NCBI GenBank assembly: GCA_016185125.1
Contig: JACPOC010000027.1
Span: forward strand, 104,985-168,984
Source of the DNA: Bacteroidota bacterium
Lineage (GTDB): Bacteria > Bacteroidota > Bacteroidia > B-17B0 > Aurantibacillaceae
Reading direction: 5' to 3'
Length of the DNA: 64,000 bases
Shown here: positions 38,203 through 47,544 of the stretch, in pieces
How the letters are laid out: each line of letters opens with the position of its first letter
Position numbering within the stretch: position 1 is the first letter of the stretch
Translations under genes and position numbers: made by a program
The notes under the pieces: generated by a model
What the model was told of the DNA's origin: nothing
Seen by the model: the letters and a program-made list of their open reading frames with translations, nothing else
Databases searched by the model: none

Positions 38203-39477
38203 TTATAAAAGAGGGCTTAAAACATCTTTAAACCAATAAATATCTTCAAAAGAATTATAAAGAGGCACGGGTGCGCATCTTATAACATTTGGTTCGCGCC
38301 AATCGGGAACCACTCCGTTTTCAATAAGTTTATGAAATAAGGGCTTGCCATAACCATGTGCAACAATTGAAATTTGACAACCTCTGTTTTTTGAAGGAGT
38401 TATAATGTGAAGGCAATTATTTTTTTCTTTATTTATTTCACCGATCATAAATTCCAGATACTTCGTAAGTTTATTGCTTTTTTCTATTAAGGCATCCATT
38501 CCCGCTTCGGCAAAAATATCCAAACTTGCTTTACAGGCAGCCATACTGAAAATGGGGGCGTTACTTACTTGCCAGCGTTCGGCGGTTTTCATGGGAATAA
38601 AGGTTTTATCCATTAAAAAGCGAGTTTGTTTATCATGTCCCCACCAGCCGGCAAACATCGGCAATTCGGTATTTGCCAAATGTTTTTCATGCACAAAAGC
38701 GCCTCCAACACCACCGGGTCCGCTGTTCAGGTATTTATAACTGCACCAAGCCGCAAAATCAACATTCCAGTTGTGTAATTCCAGTTTTAAATTTCCGGCA
38801 GCATGCGCCAGATCAAAGCCAACAAGGGCCCCTGCTTTATGTCCGGCTTCAGTAATGGCTTTCATATCAAAAACTTGTCCGCTGAAAAAATTAACGCCAC
38901 CAATCATAATTAAGGCTAACGAATCTTTGTGTTTTTCAATCGCTTCAAAAATATCATTTTCATTAATGGCATATTCGCCTTCGCGCGGATGAATTTCAAT
39001 AATGGCATCATCCATTTTAAAGCCATGAAATTTTACCTGAGATTGTAAGGCATATTGATCGCTTGGAAAAGCTTTTGCTTCACATAAAATTTTATAACGA
39101 GTTTTTGTGGGTCTGTAAAAAGAAACCATAAGTAAATGCAGATTAACCGTAAGCTGATTCATCATAACGGTTTCAGCCGGTAACGCACCAACAATAGCCG
39201 CCATTTTATCTGTTAGAAGTTCGTGATAAGACATCCAGGGATTTTGCGCACGAAAATGGCCTTCTACGCCAAATTGTGCCCAGTCCTGTAACTCTTGTTG
39301 AATATTAAACAAAGTGGTTTTTGGCTGAAGTCCCAGCGAATTACCTGTAAAATAAACTACATCTTTTCCCTTATGCTGAGGAAATATAAATTTTTTTCGA
39401 AAGGATTTTAAATTATCCTGTTCATCTAATGTTTTTGCAAACTCGAGTGTGTTTTTAAATTCAGCAGCTTCTACCAT
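38203..39477 (-). CDS. kynU: Kynureninase
   Basis: A PLP enzyme of 424 residues that cleaves kynurenine to anthranilate and alanine, or 3-hydroxykynurenine to 3-hydroxyanthranilate. Family motifs: FTGNSLGLQPKTT near 45-57, MNQLTVNLHLLMVSFYRPT near 106-124, FPSDQYALQSQ, GFDLAHAAGNLKL (PLP-binding Asp), CSYKYLNSGPGGVGGAFVH with the Schiff-base Lys, and GWWGHD. No tryptophan dioxygenase, formamidase or kynurenine monooxygenase gene is in the window. A gap of about 100 bases separates it from the globin gene upstream. Confidence 0.95.
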   Translation of the reverse strand: MVEAAEFKNTLEFAKTLDEQDNLKSFRKKFIFPQHKGKDVVYFTGNSLGLQPKTTLFNIQQELQDWAQFGVEGHFRAQNPWMSYHELLTDKMAAIVGALPAETVMMNQLTVNLHLLMVSFYRPTKTRYKILCEAKAFPSDQYALQSQVKFHGFKMDDAIIEIHPREGEYAINENDIFEAIEKHKDSLALIMIGGVNFFSGQVFDMKAITEAGHKAGALVGFDLAHAAGNLKLELHNWNVDFAAWCSYKYLNSGPGGVGGAFVHEKHLANTELPMFAGWWGHDKQTRFLMDKTFIPMKTAERWQVSNAPIFSMAACKASLDIFAEAGMDALIEKSNKLTKYLEFMIGEINKEKNNCLHIITPSKNRGCQISIVAHGYGKPLFHKLIENGVVPDWREPNVIRCAPVPLYNSFEDIYWFKDVLSPLL

Positions 39478-39578
39478 AAGTTATTAATAATTGTAAATAT
39501 AGGTATAGGCATTTTTCTATCAAAATAAGAGCAAAGAATTGCCAGGAATAAAAAGAGTAAAATGTTCAAGCACTAAAA

Positions 39579-39935
39579 TCACTCTTTTATTTTTTCCCAT
39601 TTACTTTTAAATGTAAAGGCAAGCACGGTTGCTCTCTGTTTGGCCATGTCTGCTTTTTCTCCTATGTATAATTCATTTACCGAATCAGTAAACGTTTTTA
39701 ACCAAATATCAAACATGTGTGGTTTAATTGGCAGATTAATGTGTTTATCAAATACGTTTGTTTTATATCCTTCTTCATCCAACAGTACAAAGGCCCAAAA
39801 GGCAACAATATGCGGAATATGTTTTTCGAAATCCAGGCCTTCAAAAGGGGGTTTCATTTCATTGATTTGTAAAAGAGTGTTATAAAAGTTTCGGATAAGA
39901 AGCTCAATATCTTCTTTGGAATTAATATCCTTCAT
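39579..39935 (-). CDS. Group III truncated hemoglobin
   Basis: A small heme globin of 118 residues with the two-on-two fold. The group III pattern is visible: IRNFYNTLL in helix B, FEKHIPHIVAFWAFVLL in helix E, and KHINLPIKPHMFDIWLKTF carrying the proximal His (PHMFDIW). Group III trHbs are thought to handle O2 or NO; the physiological role is not settled. It is 22 bases after the lipoprotein gene upstream, so the two are probably co-transcribed. Confidence 0.9.
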   Translation of the reverse strand: MKDINSKEDIELLIRNFYNTLLQINEMKPPFEGLDFEKHIPHIVAFWAFVLLDEEGYKTNVFDKHINLPIKPHMFDIWLKTFTDSVNELYIGEKADMAKQRATVLAFTFKSKWEKIKE

Positions 39936-39957
39936 TGTTAAAAAAAATGCGCTGAAA

Positions 39958-40356
39958 TTATTTATAGTTAATCTCTATAATAATATCTTTGTCTTTAGTA
40001 GCAATCAACATTTCACCGATAATAGCAGTAAGATCAGTATTACGGCGTTTAAATTTTAAATTTCCGTCGGCTTTAATATTATTAAAACGGTCTCGGGCGG
40101 TAATAGGATATTTGCCGTAGTTTAAGTGTAATACCAAAGCTTTGGCTTTTAATGAATCAAGAGTTTCGAAAGATTGTTTTTGCGCAAAGTAGGGAATTTC
40201 GCCTTTGGGCTGATCGTTTAGATTTAAGAAAATAGTAGAAACTTCGTCGTATCTGGTGGTGTAAACGTATATGTTATAAGTAGCTCCTTCTTTTTTACAA
40301 CTTACTAAAAAAAAGAAAGAAGTAAATATTGCCAGAGTTTTAATTATTGATTTCAT
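39958..40356 (-). CDS. Hypothetical lipoprotein
   Basis: The protein has 132 residues. A lipobox FFLVSC with the Cys at residue 20 is followed by KKEG. The mature part contains strands YNIYVYTTRYDEVSTIFLN and a basic segment KFKRRNTDLTAIIG. No family was recognised. It precedes the globin gene by 22 bases in the same orientation. Location in the periplasm, lipid-anchored, is inferred from the signal. Confidence 0.75.
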   Translation of the reverse strand: MKSIIKTLAIFTSFFFLVSCKKEGATYNIYVYTTRYDEVSTIFLNLNDQPKGEIPYFAQKQSFETLDSLKAKALVLHLNYGKYPITARDRFNNIKADGNLKFKRRNTDLTAIIGEMLIATKDKDIIIEINYK

Positions 40357-40519
40357 AATAATGAATCTTACATTAAAGGTACTAAAGTTAAATGGTTATT
40401 GGCACGTTTTTTAGGTGAAAGCTTTAAAATGTAATTTAAGCACGCTTATAAAATAGACAGACCTTGCCCTGTAATTGGTGAAATTCGTATTATTAAAGGA
40501 TTATTAAGATAACGTTATG

Positions 40520-41326
40520 TTACTTCAACTCGGGTTCTTTTTCCTCACCTGAAGAAGTTTTTAGCGGAGCTTGGATGGATTCTAAAGTTTCGGCCTTACG
40601 GTTTCTTCTTTTAAATCTTTTTTCCGGAATTGGGTTGGCCTCTTTTAATTTTTCGCCGTTATTTTTTCTCAGAAAATTTTTGCGGATGTAACCGATTTCA
40701 TTTCCAAAAGAAATCTTTATAAAATAATTGGTTTCTTCTAGTGCAGAATAACTTTGATGCTCGTTTACACTGCCAATAACATTAGATTGTATGTTGGGCG
40801 AAGAATATATTTTACCGGACTCTGTGCTAATCCATTTTTCAAGTTTTTCGTCAGCAATAACCGGTTTTGCAGCCGGGCTTGGGGTAATAAGGGCAGGTTT
40901 TATTATTTCAGTGGCAACAGTAGGAGTTTCTACGGGCTTAAGCGCTTTTTTTTGCGCGGAAGTATCTACTTTAACCGTTTCTTTTTTTACCTGGGGAATT
41001 ACAACGGGCAAGGGCTTTTTTTCTTCTATATTTTTATTTGCCAGTTCTTTATTTTGTTCTGAAGGCTTAACGTTTTTTATACTTATAAAATTAAAAAGCA
41101 GTAAGGAGAATAAAATAATGATTCCTCCAAAAATAAAAGGTAAAATAAGTGCCCGGTTAATATTAAAATTGAAGGAAGGCAGCGAGGCAGATTTGTTAAC
41201 AGAGTAATGCGTGTTCGAAAAATTTTCAAACTGAATCCACGCCTCTTCTTTTTGAGGAAGTGCCATATCCCTTAATTTGAGGCGTAAATTACGCTCATCA
41301 ATCTCGTAATTAAAGTGACTGCTCAT
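40520..41326 (-). CDS. Putative anti-sigma-like membrane protein with SH3-like domain
   Basis: The protein has 268 residues. Residues 1-55 are cytoplasmic and include LRDMALPQKEEAWIQFE. One transmembrane helix follows (LILPFIFGGIIILFSLLLF). A Lys/Pro-rich linker occupies about 80-160. Residues 165-220 look like a bacterial SH3 domain (SGKIYSSPNIQSNVIGSV, YFIKISFGNEIGYIRKNFL), which often binds the cell wall. The tail is basic then acidic. The start overlaps the stop of the sigma-factor gene by 17 bases, the layout of sigma/anti-sigma pairs, so it may hold the sigma factor at the membrane. No ZAS motif is seen; the role is inferred. Confidence 0.7.
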   Translation of the reverse strand: MSSHFNYEIDERNLRLKLRDMALPQKEEAWIQFENFSNTHYSVNKSASLPSFNFNINRALILPFIFGGIIILFSLLLFNFISIKNVKPSEQNKELANKNIEEKKPLPVVIPQVKKETVKVDTSAQKKALKPVETPTVATEIIKPALITPSPAAKPVIADEKLEKWISTESGKIYSSPNIQSNVIGSVNEHQSYSALEETNYFIKISFGNEIGYIRKNFLRKNNGEKLKEANPIPEKRFKRRNRKAETLESIQAPLKTSSGEEKEPELK

Positions 41327-41894
41327 ATTGCGATACTTTTAAAATCTTTTCTATGTTTTTTTGAAGGTTATAGCGTGCTTTTTCAAGATTACTTTTAACA
41401 GTTTGCTCACTGGCTTCCAGCAAAAGGGTGGTGTCTTCTAACGTATAATTTTCAATAACGTGAAGGTTAAAAACCAGCCGTTGAGAGGGCACCAATTGTT
41501 GCAAGGCTTTTATTAAAACCTCGTTATTAATAGAGTTAAAATCCACCAATTCGCGGGACTCAAAAAGATCGTAATTTTTACTGTTTTTGCTATTGGCAAA
41601 CACCGTGCTGGCAACATAATATTCGCTTCTTATGTTTTTTATGTGCTCTACCGTTTCTCTTATAAATTCACCCTCTAAAAATTCATTAATTTTTAAATTA
41701 GCACTATTTTTTTGTTTTTGAAGTGATTGCAGCGATTTATTAAAGGCCGCATTAAAAACCTCGGTGCCTTGTTCCTGATTTTTACTGTAACGTAATGCAA
41801 TGGCAGCAAATTTTCCATAATAAGTATCAAATAACTGCTTTTTTATATTCCCGTCATTTTTCAACAAACCGGCTATTATTTCATTATTAGGCAT
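41310..41894 (-). CDS. ECF-type RNA polymerase sigma factor
   Basis: The protein has 194 residues. Region 2 is weakly conserved (LFDTYYGKFAAIALRYSKNQEQGTEVF, reduced here to a recognisable DxYY and a following acidic helix). Region 4 is clear: LQQLVPSQRLVFNLHVIENY, then the helix-turn-helix LEDTTLLLEASEQTVKSNLEKARYNLQK. It would direct RNA polymerase to a small regulon. Its stop overlaps the start of a single-pass membrane protein gene, likely its anti-sigma factor. An upstream gap of 376 bases may hold its promoter. Confidence 0.88.
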   Translation of the reverse strand: MPNNEIIAGLLKNDGNIKKQLFDTYYGKFAAIALRYSKNQEQGTEVFNAAFNKSLQSLQKQKNSANLKINEFLEGEFIRETVEHIKNIRSEYYVASTVFANSKNSKNYDLFESRELVDFNSINNEVLIKALQQLVPSQRLVFNLHVIENYTLEDTTLLLEASEQTVKSNLEKARYNLQKNIEKILKVSQYEQSL

Positions 41895-42270
41895 TTCAGG
41901 GGTGTTATTAAGTAGTTAAACGTAAATGCTTTATAAAAGTTTCAAAACTATTGTTTTTTTTGCCTATAGGGCAGGGCTTAATCTGGTATTTTAAAACTAT
42001 TAAAAGTTAATAAGGTATAAAAGGCTTCTTATAGCTGTAAAAGGATTTTTTTATCCTGCAAACAATTTTCAAATTTTTTGTCGTTTTTTATTACCCCGTT
42101 GGTTATCAATCTAATTAAGAATTTTCGGCTATTTTGCCATAACACAATATGTTTAAAACTAGGTAGGGCTTGTTAATTCATTTAACGCAAATACCTCGCT
42201 TTTTTTTAAATATTTGCATAAGCGGAAATTACCAAACAACATTTTATAAAAAAATTAAGGAGTTTAAACT
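41895..42270. other. Intergenic region between divergent sigma-factor and nrdB genes
   Basis: A 376-base A/T-rich gap. Seen in it: a short hairpin AGGAT-T6-ATCCT near 42043-42058, a single ACACAATATG near 42142 that only partly resembles an NrdR box, and the nrdB ribosome-binding site. No ORF or structured RNA was recognised. Confidence 0.4.
42257..42262 (+). promoter_or_regulatory. Shine-Dalgarno AAGGAG of nrdB
   Basis: A strong AAGGAG lies 8 bases before the ATG at 42271. This is notable because most genes in this window have no such site, as is common in Bacteroidota. Confidence 0.6.
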
Positions 42271-43242
42271 ATGACAGAACCAATTTTAGTCGAAAATAAG
42301 GACCGGTTTGTCCTCTTCCCAATCAAATACAAAGATATTTGGGAATATTATAAAAAAGCAGAAGCCAGTTTTTGGACCGCCGAGGAAATTGACCTTGCTT
42401 CTGATATGACCGACTGGAATAATAAGCTAAATGATAATGAACGTCATTTTATAAAGCATGTTTTAGCCTTTTTTGCAGCCAGCGATGGTATTGTAAATGA
42501 AAACTTGGCCATTAATTTTTTAAACGAAGTTCAATATCCTGAAGCCCGCTGTTTTTACGGTTTTCAGATCATGATGGAGAACATTCATTCCGAAACCTAT
42601 TCTTTATTAATAGATACCTATATTAAAGATCCTGTAGAAAAAGACCATTTATTACACGCCGTAGATACAGTGCCTTGCGTAGGCGAAAAAGCCGATTGGG
42701 CCATTCGTTGGATTAATAACGGTTCCTTTGCAGAGCGCCTGATAGCCTTTGCTGCCGTGGAAGGAATTTTCTTCTCGGGCTCTTTCTGTTCTATTTTCTG
42801 GCTTAAAAAACGCGGTTTAATGCCCGGCTTAAGCTTTAGTAACGAATTAATTAGTCGTGATGAAGGCTTACATTGCGATTTTGCCTGTATGATTTACACG
42901 CAATATGTTAAAAATCAATTACCTAAAGAGCAGGTTACTAAAATTATTATTGATGCCGTGGGTATTGAAAAGAAGTTTGTAGTAGATGCCATTCCGGTAA
43001 AATTAATAGGAATGAACTCCGATCTGATGTGTCAATACATCGAGTTCTGTGCAGATAGATTATTGCAATCCTTAGGCTGCAGCAAGTTCTACAATGCCTC
43101 AAATCCATTCGATTTTATGGAAATGATCTCCTTGCAGGGCAAAACCAATTTCTTCGAAAAACGTGTGGCAGAGTACCAAAAGGCCGGCGTTATGGGCAAG
43201 GATGCGGAAAACAACGTGTTTAAACTCGACGAAGATTTTTAG
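42271..43242 (+). CDS. nrdB: Class I ribonucleotide reductase small subunit (R2)
   Basis: The radical-bearing R2 subunit, 323 residues. Metal ligands appear in order: Asp in DMTDWNN region, Glu in [11 protein letters not shown], then E-N-I-H-S-E-T-Y where Glu, His at +3 and Tyr at +7 reproduce the class Ia arrangement, so a tyrosyl radical and di-iron centre are expected. Second-half ligands lie in [14 protein letters not shown] and [10 protein letters not shown]. The C-terminal LDEDF is the peptide that binds R1. nrdA follows 320 bases later in the same orientation, so both may share transcription or have separate promoters. Confidence 0.96.
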   Translation: MTEPILVENKDRFVLFPIKYKDIWEYYKKAEASFWTAEEIDLASDMTDWNNKLNDNERHFIKHVLAFFAASDGIVNENLAINFLNEVQYPEARCFYGFQIMMENIHSETYSLLIDTYIKDPVEKDHLLHAVDTVPCVGEKADWAIRWINNGSFAERLIAFAAVEGIFFSGSFCSIFWLKKRGLMPGLSFSNELISRDEGLHCDFACMIYTQYVKNQLPKEQVTKIIIDAVGIEKKFVVDAIPVKLIGMNSDLMCQYIEFCADRLLQSLGCSKFYNASNPFDFMEMISLQGKTNFFEKRVAEYQKAGVMGKDAENNVFKLDEDF

Positions 43243-43562
43243 GCAGATCTTCCCTTAAAAACAAATTTTAAAAGCTGATTTAAAGCCGGATGAAAGTTCC
43301 GGCAAGGGAATCCTCCCTCTAAATGTTAAAAAAGGGAAATTTTTATTAACCGTTAAATTGTTGAAAGGTTAAAAGAACTTAAAAAGTAAACGACTAAAAG
43401 TGATGTAAATTGTATTCTCAATTGGTGAATACGAAACAAAAACAAAAAATGTAAAAAAACTGAACGCTCATACCCCAATTTACGTATAAGAAGGATAGAA
43501 TGCGATCAACAAAAAAATAAATTAAAAACTCTCAATTAACTAATTTAAAAACCCCAAGGCGT
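43243..43562. other. nrdB-nrdA intergenic region with three consecutive hairpins
   Basis: Three perfect stems occur just after nrdB: GCCGGA/TCCGGC (43285-43303), AGGGA/TCCCT with loop ATCC (43305-43318), and GTTAA/TTAAC with A/T extensions (about 43325-43350). A fourth repeat, GTATTC-N9-GAATAC, lies at 43412-43432. The remainder is A-rich leader up to the nrdA ATG. This may be an attenuator or stabilising structure between the two subunit genes. No known riboswitch class was matched by eye. Confidence 0.4.
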
Positions 43563-45980
43563 ATGTTCGTATTAAAAAGAGATGGCACCCGCGAGACAGT
43601 GAAGTTCGACAAAATCACTGCCCGAGTACAAAAATTAAGCTATGGCTTAGATCCTCACCATGTAGATCCGGTGCAGGTTGCAAAAAAAGTAATTGATGGC
43701 GTTTACGACGGCGTTACTACCAGCGAATTAGATAACCTTGCCGCTGAAACAGCTGCAGGCTTAACTTCCCGACACCCGGATTACGCCCAACTGGCCTCGA
43801 GAATTGCTGTAAGTAATTTGCATAAAAACACCATTAAAAGTTTTTCTAAAACCATACACGCTTTATATAATTATATAGATCCTAAAAACGGATTACCTGC
43901 TTCTTTAATTGCAGAAGATGTGCATAACATCATCATGGAAAATGCGCATACTTTAGATTCATCTATTATTTATGATCGCGATTTTGGGTATGACTATTTT
44001 GGGTTTAAAACCTTGGAGCGTTCTTATCTTTTAAAAATGAACGGTATGGTGGCCGAACGCCCGCAGCACATGCTAATGCGCGTAGCTGTTGGTATTCATA
44101 AAAACGATATTGAATCGGCAATTAAAACGTACCATTTAATGAGCGAGCGTTGGTTTACACACGCTACTCCAACTTTATTTAACGCCGGTACTCCTAAACC
44201 GCAAATGAGTTCATGCTTTTTATTACAAGTTAAAGACGATAGCATTGACGGCATTTACGATACATTAAAAATGTGCGCAAAAATTTCACAAAGCGCCGGA
44301 GGTATTGGAATTAATATTCACAACATCCGTGCTACAGGATCTTACATTAAAGGAACTAACGGCACCAGCAACGGAATTATTCCAATGCTAAAAGTTTATA
44401 ATGAAACTGCCCGTTACGTTGACCAAGGTGGAGGAAAGCGCAAAGGATCTATTGCGGTTTATTTAGAGCCATGGCACGCTGATATTTATGATTTCTTAGA
44501 TATCCGTAAAAATCATGGTAAAGAAGAAATGCGTGCACGCGATTTGTTTACCGCCTTGTGGATTCCTGATTTATTTATGAAGCGCGTGGAAGCCGAAGGA
44601 GATTGGAGTTTAATGTGTCCGAATGAAAGCCCGGGATTAAGCGATTGCCACAGCGAAGAATTTGAAGCCTTATATACAAAATACGAAGCTGAAGGAAAAT
44701 TCCGCAAGCAAATTAAAGCACGTGAATTATGGGCTGCCATTATCGAAGCACAAATTGAAACCGGAAATCCATACATGTTGTTTAAGGATGCCGCTAATTC
44801 AAAATCGAACCAAAAGAATTTAGGCACTATAAAATCGTCTAACTTATGTACCGAAATTATTGAGTACACAAGTAAAGATGAAGTGGCAGTTTGTAATTTA
44901 GCATCTCTTGCCCTTCCTCGTTTTGTGGATGAAAAAACAGGCACATTTGATCACAACCGTTTATTTGAAATCACTTATGTGGCAACAAAAAACTTAAATA
45001 AGATCATCGACCGCAATTACTATCCAATTCCGGAAGCGCGTAATTCAAACATGCGTCACCGCCCAATTGGTTTAGGAGTGCAAGGTTTAGCCGATGCGTT
45101 TATTTTAATGCGTTATCCTTTCGAAAGCGAAGAAGCTAAGAAATTAAATTCTGAAATATTCGAAACAATTTATTACGCTGCATTAACTGCCAGTAAAGAT
45201 CTTGCAAAATTAGAAGGCCCTTACGAAAGTTACCAGGGTTCTCCGGTATCAAAAGGGATTTTTCAGCACGATATGTGGAATGTAACACCAAGCTCCCGTT
45301 GGGAGTGGGATACATTGCGCGAAGAGATTATGAAGTATGGTATCCGCAACAGTTTATTGTTAGCGCCAATGCCAACTGCAAGTACATCTCAGATCTTAGG
45401 AAACAACGAATGTTTCGAACCATATACTTCAAACATTTACACACGCCGTGTATTAAGCGGTGAGTTTGTGGTTGTGAATAAACATTTATTACGTGACCTA
45501 GTGAAATTAGGAATTTGGAACGATGGTTTAAAAAATAAGATCATTGCAGCTAACGGTTCGGTTCAGGGCATTCCTGAAATTCCGGCAAACATAAAAGAGC
45601 TATATAAAACTGTTTGGGAAATTAAACAACGTACCATTATTGATATGGCTGCCGATCGTGGCGCTTATATTGATCAGTCGCAATCATTGAATTTATTTAT
45701 CCAAGATGCGAATTTTGCGAAGATGAGTTCTGCTCACTTCTATTCATGGAAAAAAGGATTGAAGACAGGCATGTATTACTTAAGAACAAAAGCTGCGGCC
45801 GATGCCATTAAGTTTACAGTAGATCAGGATGCATTACAACAACCCGCTTTGATTTTAGGGAACGAAGATCAATTATTGGTTGACAGAGGCCAAGCGCACG
45901 TGCTAACCTTTGAAGAGCAACAAGCGCAGTTAACTTGCAGTCTTGACAATCCTGAAGATTGTGAAGCCTGCGGTTCATAA
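43563..45980 (+). CDS. nrdA: Class I ribonucleotide reductase large subunit (R1)
   Basis: The catalytic subunit, 805 residues. Residues 1-95 are an ATP-cone ([18 protein letters not shown]), so allosteric control of overall activity is expected. The active site includes [45 protein letters not shown] (the NxCxE motif) and the buried Cys in [31 protein letters not shown] is the conserved loop. The C-terminus [16 protein letters not shown] contains the redox Cys pair CEAC that thioredoxin re-reduces. The partner nrdB is upstream. Confidence 0.97.
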   Translation: MFVLKRDGTRETVKFDKITARVQKLSYGLDPHHVDPVQVAKKVIDGVYDGVTTSELDNLAAETAAGLTSRHPDYAQLASRIAVSNLHKNTIKSFSKTIHALYNYIDPKNGLPASLIAEDVHNIIMENAHTLDSSIIYDRDFGYDYFGFKTLERSYLLKMNGMVAERPQHMLMRVAVGIHKNDIESAIKTYHLMSERWFTHATPTLFNAGTPKPQMSSCFLLQVKDDSIDGIYDTLKMCAKISQSAGGIGINIHNIRATGSYIKGTNGTSNGIIPMLKVYNETARYVDQGGGKRKGSIAVYLEPWHADIYDFLDIRKNHGKEEMRARDLFTALWIPDLFMKRVEAEGDWSLMCPNESPGLSDCHSEEFEALYTKYEAEGKFRKQIKARELWAAIIEAQIETGNPYMLFKDAANSKSNQKNLGTIKSSNLCTEIIEYTSKDEVAVCNLASLALPRFVDEKTGTFDHNRLFEITYVATKNLNKIIDRNYYPIPEARNSNMRHRPIGLGVQGLADAFILMRYPFESEEAKKLNSEIFETIYYAALTASKDLAKLEGPYESYQGSPVSKGIFQHDMWNVTPSSRWEWDTLREEIMKYGIRNSLLLAPMPTASTSQILGNNECFEPYTSNIYTRRVLSGEFVVVNKHLLRDLVKLGIWNDGLKNKIIAANGSVQGIPEIPANIKELYKTVWEIKQRTIIDMAADRGAYIDQSQSLNLFIQDANFAKMSSAHFYSWKKGLKTGMYYLRTKAAADAIKFTVDQDALQQPALILGNEDQLLVDRGQAHVLTFEEQQAQLTCSLDNPEDCEACGS

Positions 45981-46003
45981 GCTATTGTCATTCTAGTAGA
46001 TGT

Positions 46004-46120
46004 GACGATAGGAAGATGTCACTTCGAGCAGATTCGACGATAGGAGAATCGTATCGAGGAGTGGTATAGAAAGTTCTCGATACAATTTTATACTGATGTA
46101 TAAAATTTACTCGAATTGAC
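46004..46120. repeat. Palindromic intergenic repeat element
   Basis: A 103-base element is bounded by GTCACTTCGAG (46018-46028) and CTCGAATTGAC (46110-46120), inverted with one mismatch. Inside, GTATCGAG (46051-46058) and CTCGATAC (46076-46083) are perfectly inverted. GACGATAGGA occurs twice as a direct repeat (46004-46013, 46036-46045). Nested repeats of this TCGAG/CTCGA kind recur between genes in many Bacteroidota genomes; only one copy is in this window. Confidence 0.6.
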
Positions 46121-46132
46121 CATTAAAAACAC

Positions 46133-46168
46133 AAGCCTCTCTAATGAAAATTGGAGAGGCTTTTTTAT
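46133..46168 (+). terminator. Terminator of nrdA
   Basis: AAGCCTCTC (46133-46141) pairs with GAGAGGCTT (46154-46162), followed by a T-rich run. It lies after the palindromic repeat. Confidence 0.85.
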
Positions 46169-46249
46169 TTGTTAAAGAAATACAAACCCTTATGCAATTT
46201 ATACACTAACGCATCTCAAACAAAAAGCTTAACTTTAATTTATATTATT

Positions 46250-46639
46250 ATGAAAAAACTATTCTTTATCAGCACATTTTTTATGGCTTTAACAGCTTTT
46301 GGTCAAAAAAAGGCTTCAGGCCCTCCCGCAGCTCTTTTCGCATGCTGGGCCGCTTCTTATGAAGAAAACAAGGAAAACAATCAGGAGAAGCTGTACAGAC
46401 CTTGCGGTTATAATTTTCCTCCAAGCCGTTTCCGCCAAAATATTACTTTTGAAAAAAATGGCACTTGCAAAGTTTTAGCAGTAGGCGAAACCGATATTCA
46501 TTATTTTGTTGACTGCAAATGGGTGTATGATAAAAAGAAAAAACTGGTAAATGTTTACGATGATAAAGGGAAAGTAAAAATGAAGTTAAAAATTATTTCG
46601 GCTGATAAAGAGCTTTTGAAAGTTTTATTTGTAGACTAA
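46250..46639 (+). CDS. Small secreted protein of unknown function
   Basis: The protein has 129 residues from the ATG at 46250; an upstream extension to 46151 would start inside the nrdA terminator. The signal peptide LFFISTFFMALTAFGQ is clear. The mature part has three Cys (FACWAASYEE, YRPCGYNF, DCKWVYDKKK) and a lipocalin-like series of strands (ITFEKNGTCKVLAVGE, LVNVYDDKGKVKMKLKIIS). No family was recognised. It is monocistronic, with a good terminator. Confidence 0.75.
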   Translation: MKKLFFISTFFMALTAFGQKKASGPPAALFACWAASYEENKENNQEKLYRPCGYNFPPSRFRQNITFEKNGTCKVLAVGETDIHYFVDCKWVYDKKKKLVNVYDDKGKVKMKLKIISADKELLKVLFVD

Positions 46640-46650
46640 AAAAATTGAAA

Positions 46651-46686
46651 AAATCCTGATGCCCATTCCGCATCAGGATTTTTTAT
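46651..46686 (+). terminator. Terminator of the 46250 gene
   Basis: AAATCCTGATGC (46651-46662) and GCATCAGGATTT (46670-46681) form a 12-base perfect stem with a 7-base loop and a T tail. Confidence 0.9.
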
Positions 46687-46772
46687 CTCCACTCTTTAAA
46701 TTATCGTTTTATAACCGTGCTTCCAAAGCGGTAATATCCCAATGGAATGCGGTTCAACTTGTGGTTGGTCAG

Positions 46773-47138
46773 TCATAGATTCATCGAAAATTTCACCTTA
46801 AACAATTTTTGTATCGGAGAAATGAACCAATGTTTTTTGGTGTTTTGCCTGGCTTGTTTTATGGTGTTGATAAAGCCTTCAACGCGCTCATCCGGACTTT
46901 CGCAGTGGTCATCTATCAATATTCCTTTTTTTCCATCGCAGGTTTCTATTGCATATAGTACCGAGTAATCTTGTGGATTAGTATCCGCGGAATAGGTATA
47001 AAAACTAGAAATTTTTACGTCTTGCGGCTCATACGATTTTTTGTAATCCGTATGAATTTTATAGGATGAACTACTAGTGAAGTTTTCTGTAAATCCTTTT
47101 TTTCTTAAATTTTCGAGGTATTGAATCTTGGTTTCCAT
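46773..47138 (-). CDS. Small conserved Bacteroidota protein (often named phosphoribosylpyrophosphate synthetase)
   Basis: The protein has 121 residues, cytoplasmic. It matches the pattern of a small family present in many Bacteroidota: YLENLRKKGFTENFT at the N-terminus and FYTYSADTNPQDYSVLYAIE followed by KKGILIDDH. Databases often label relatives as PRPP synthetase, but it is far too short and lacks the PRPP loop. The C-terminal 35 residues are basic. The function is unknown. It stands alone. Confidence 0.75.
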   Translation of the reverse strand: METKIQYLENLRKKGFTENFTSSSSYKIHTDYKKSYEPQDVKISSFYTYSADTNPQDYSVLYAIETCDGKKGILIDDHCESPDERVEGFINTIKQARQNTKKHWFISPIQKLFKVKFSMNL

Positions 47139-47544
47139 AACAATGCGTTTTTTATCTTTCTTACTTTATTACATTCAAACAAAATGCCAAATTTAACTTC
47201 CTTTCTTTTGCCCACTCCGTAATTAAAATGAATGCCCTGAAACCCTTTAAAATCAAGGATTGTGTTAAGGTTTGATGTTTTGTGATTATCAAGCTTGATG
47301 AGTGAAATAGTAGCGACTACCGATTAACATTTCCATCAGAGCTATCTTTTTAATTTGTTGAGCTAATTAAATTGTTTTTGCACAATTAAGCGTAAAATTT
47401 TTTAACTTATTTTAGCATTTAGGTATTACTTTCCCCACTATTTTCTTTAATGTGGGGAATTGGGAATCTCATTATAAAAATTAATTCTTTGTTGTATTTA
47501 GTTTTCAGATCATTTAATAACTTTCATTTTTAAAAACCTTTTTT
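47139..47544. other. Intergenic region between divergent genes
   Basis: A 406-base A/T-rich gap. It holds a hairpin TTCCCCAC-N13-GTGGGGAA (47431-47459) without a T run, and a near-consensus -7 box TAACTTTC about 30 bases before the ATG at 47545. No ORF or RNA gene was recognised. Confidence 0.4.

Noticed and set aside
42140..42160. Possible NrdR box upstream of nrdB
   Set aside because: Only one half-matching ACACAATATG; no second site and poor symmetry.
43270..43360. Possible cobalamin riboswitch before nrdA
   Set aside because: The stems are present, but the B12 box and the GUGNNAAUCC-type conserved core are missing.
46773..47138. Annotation as phosphoribosylpyrophosphate synthetase
   Set aside because: The protein is 121 residues and lacks PRPP synthetase motifs; the name is a database label without support.
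47431..47459. TTCCCCAC/GTGGGGAA hairpin as a terminator
   Set aside because: No T run on either side and it is not located behind a gene.
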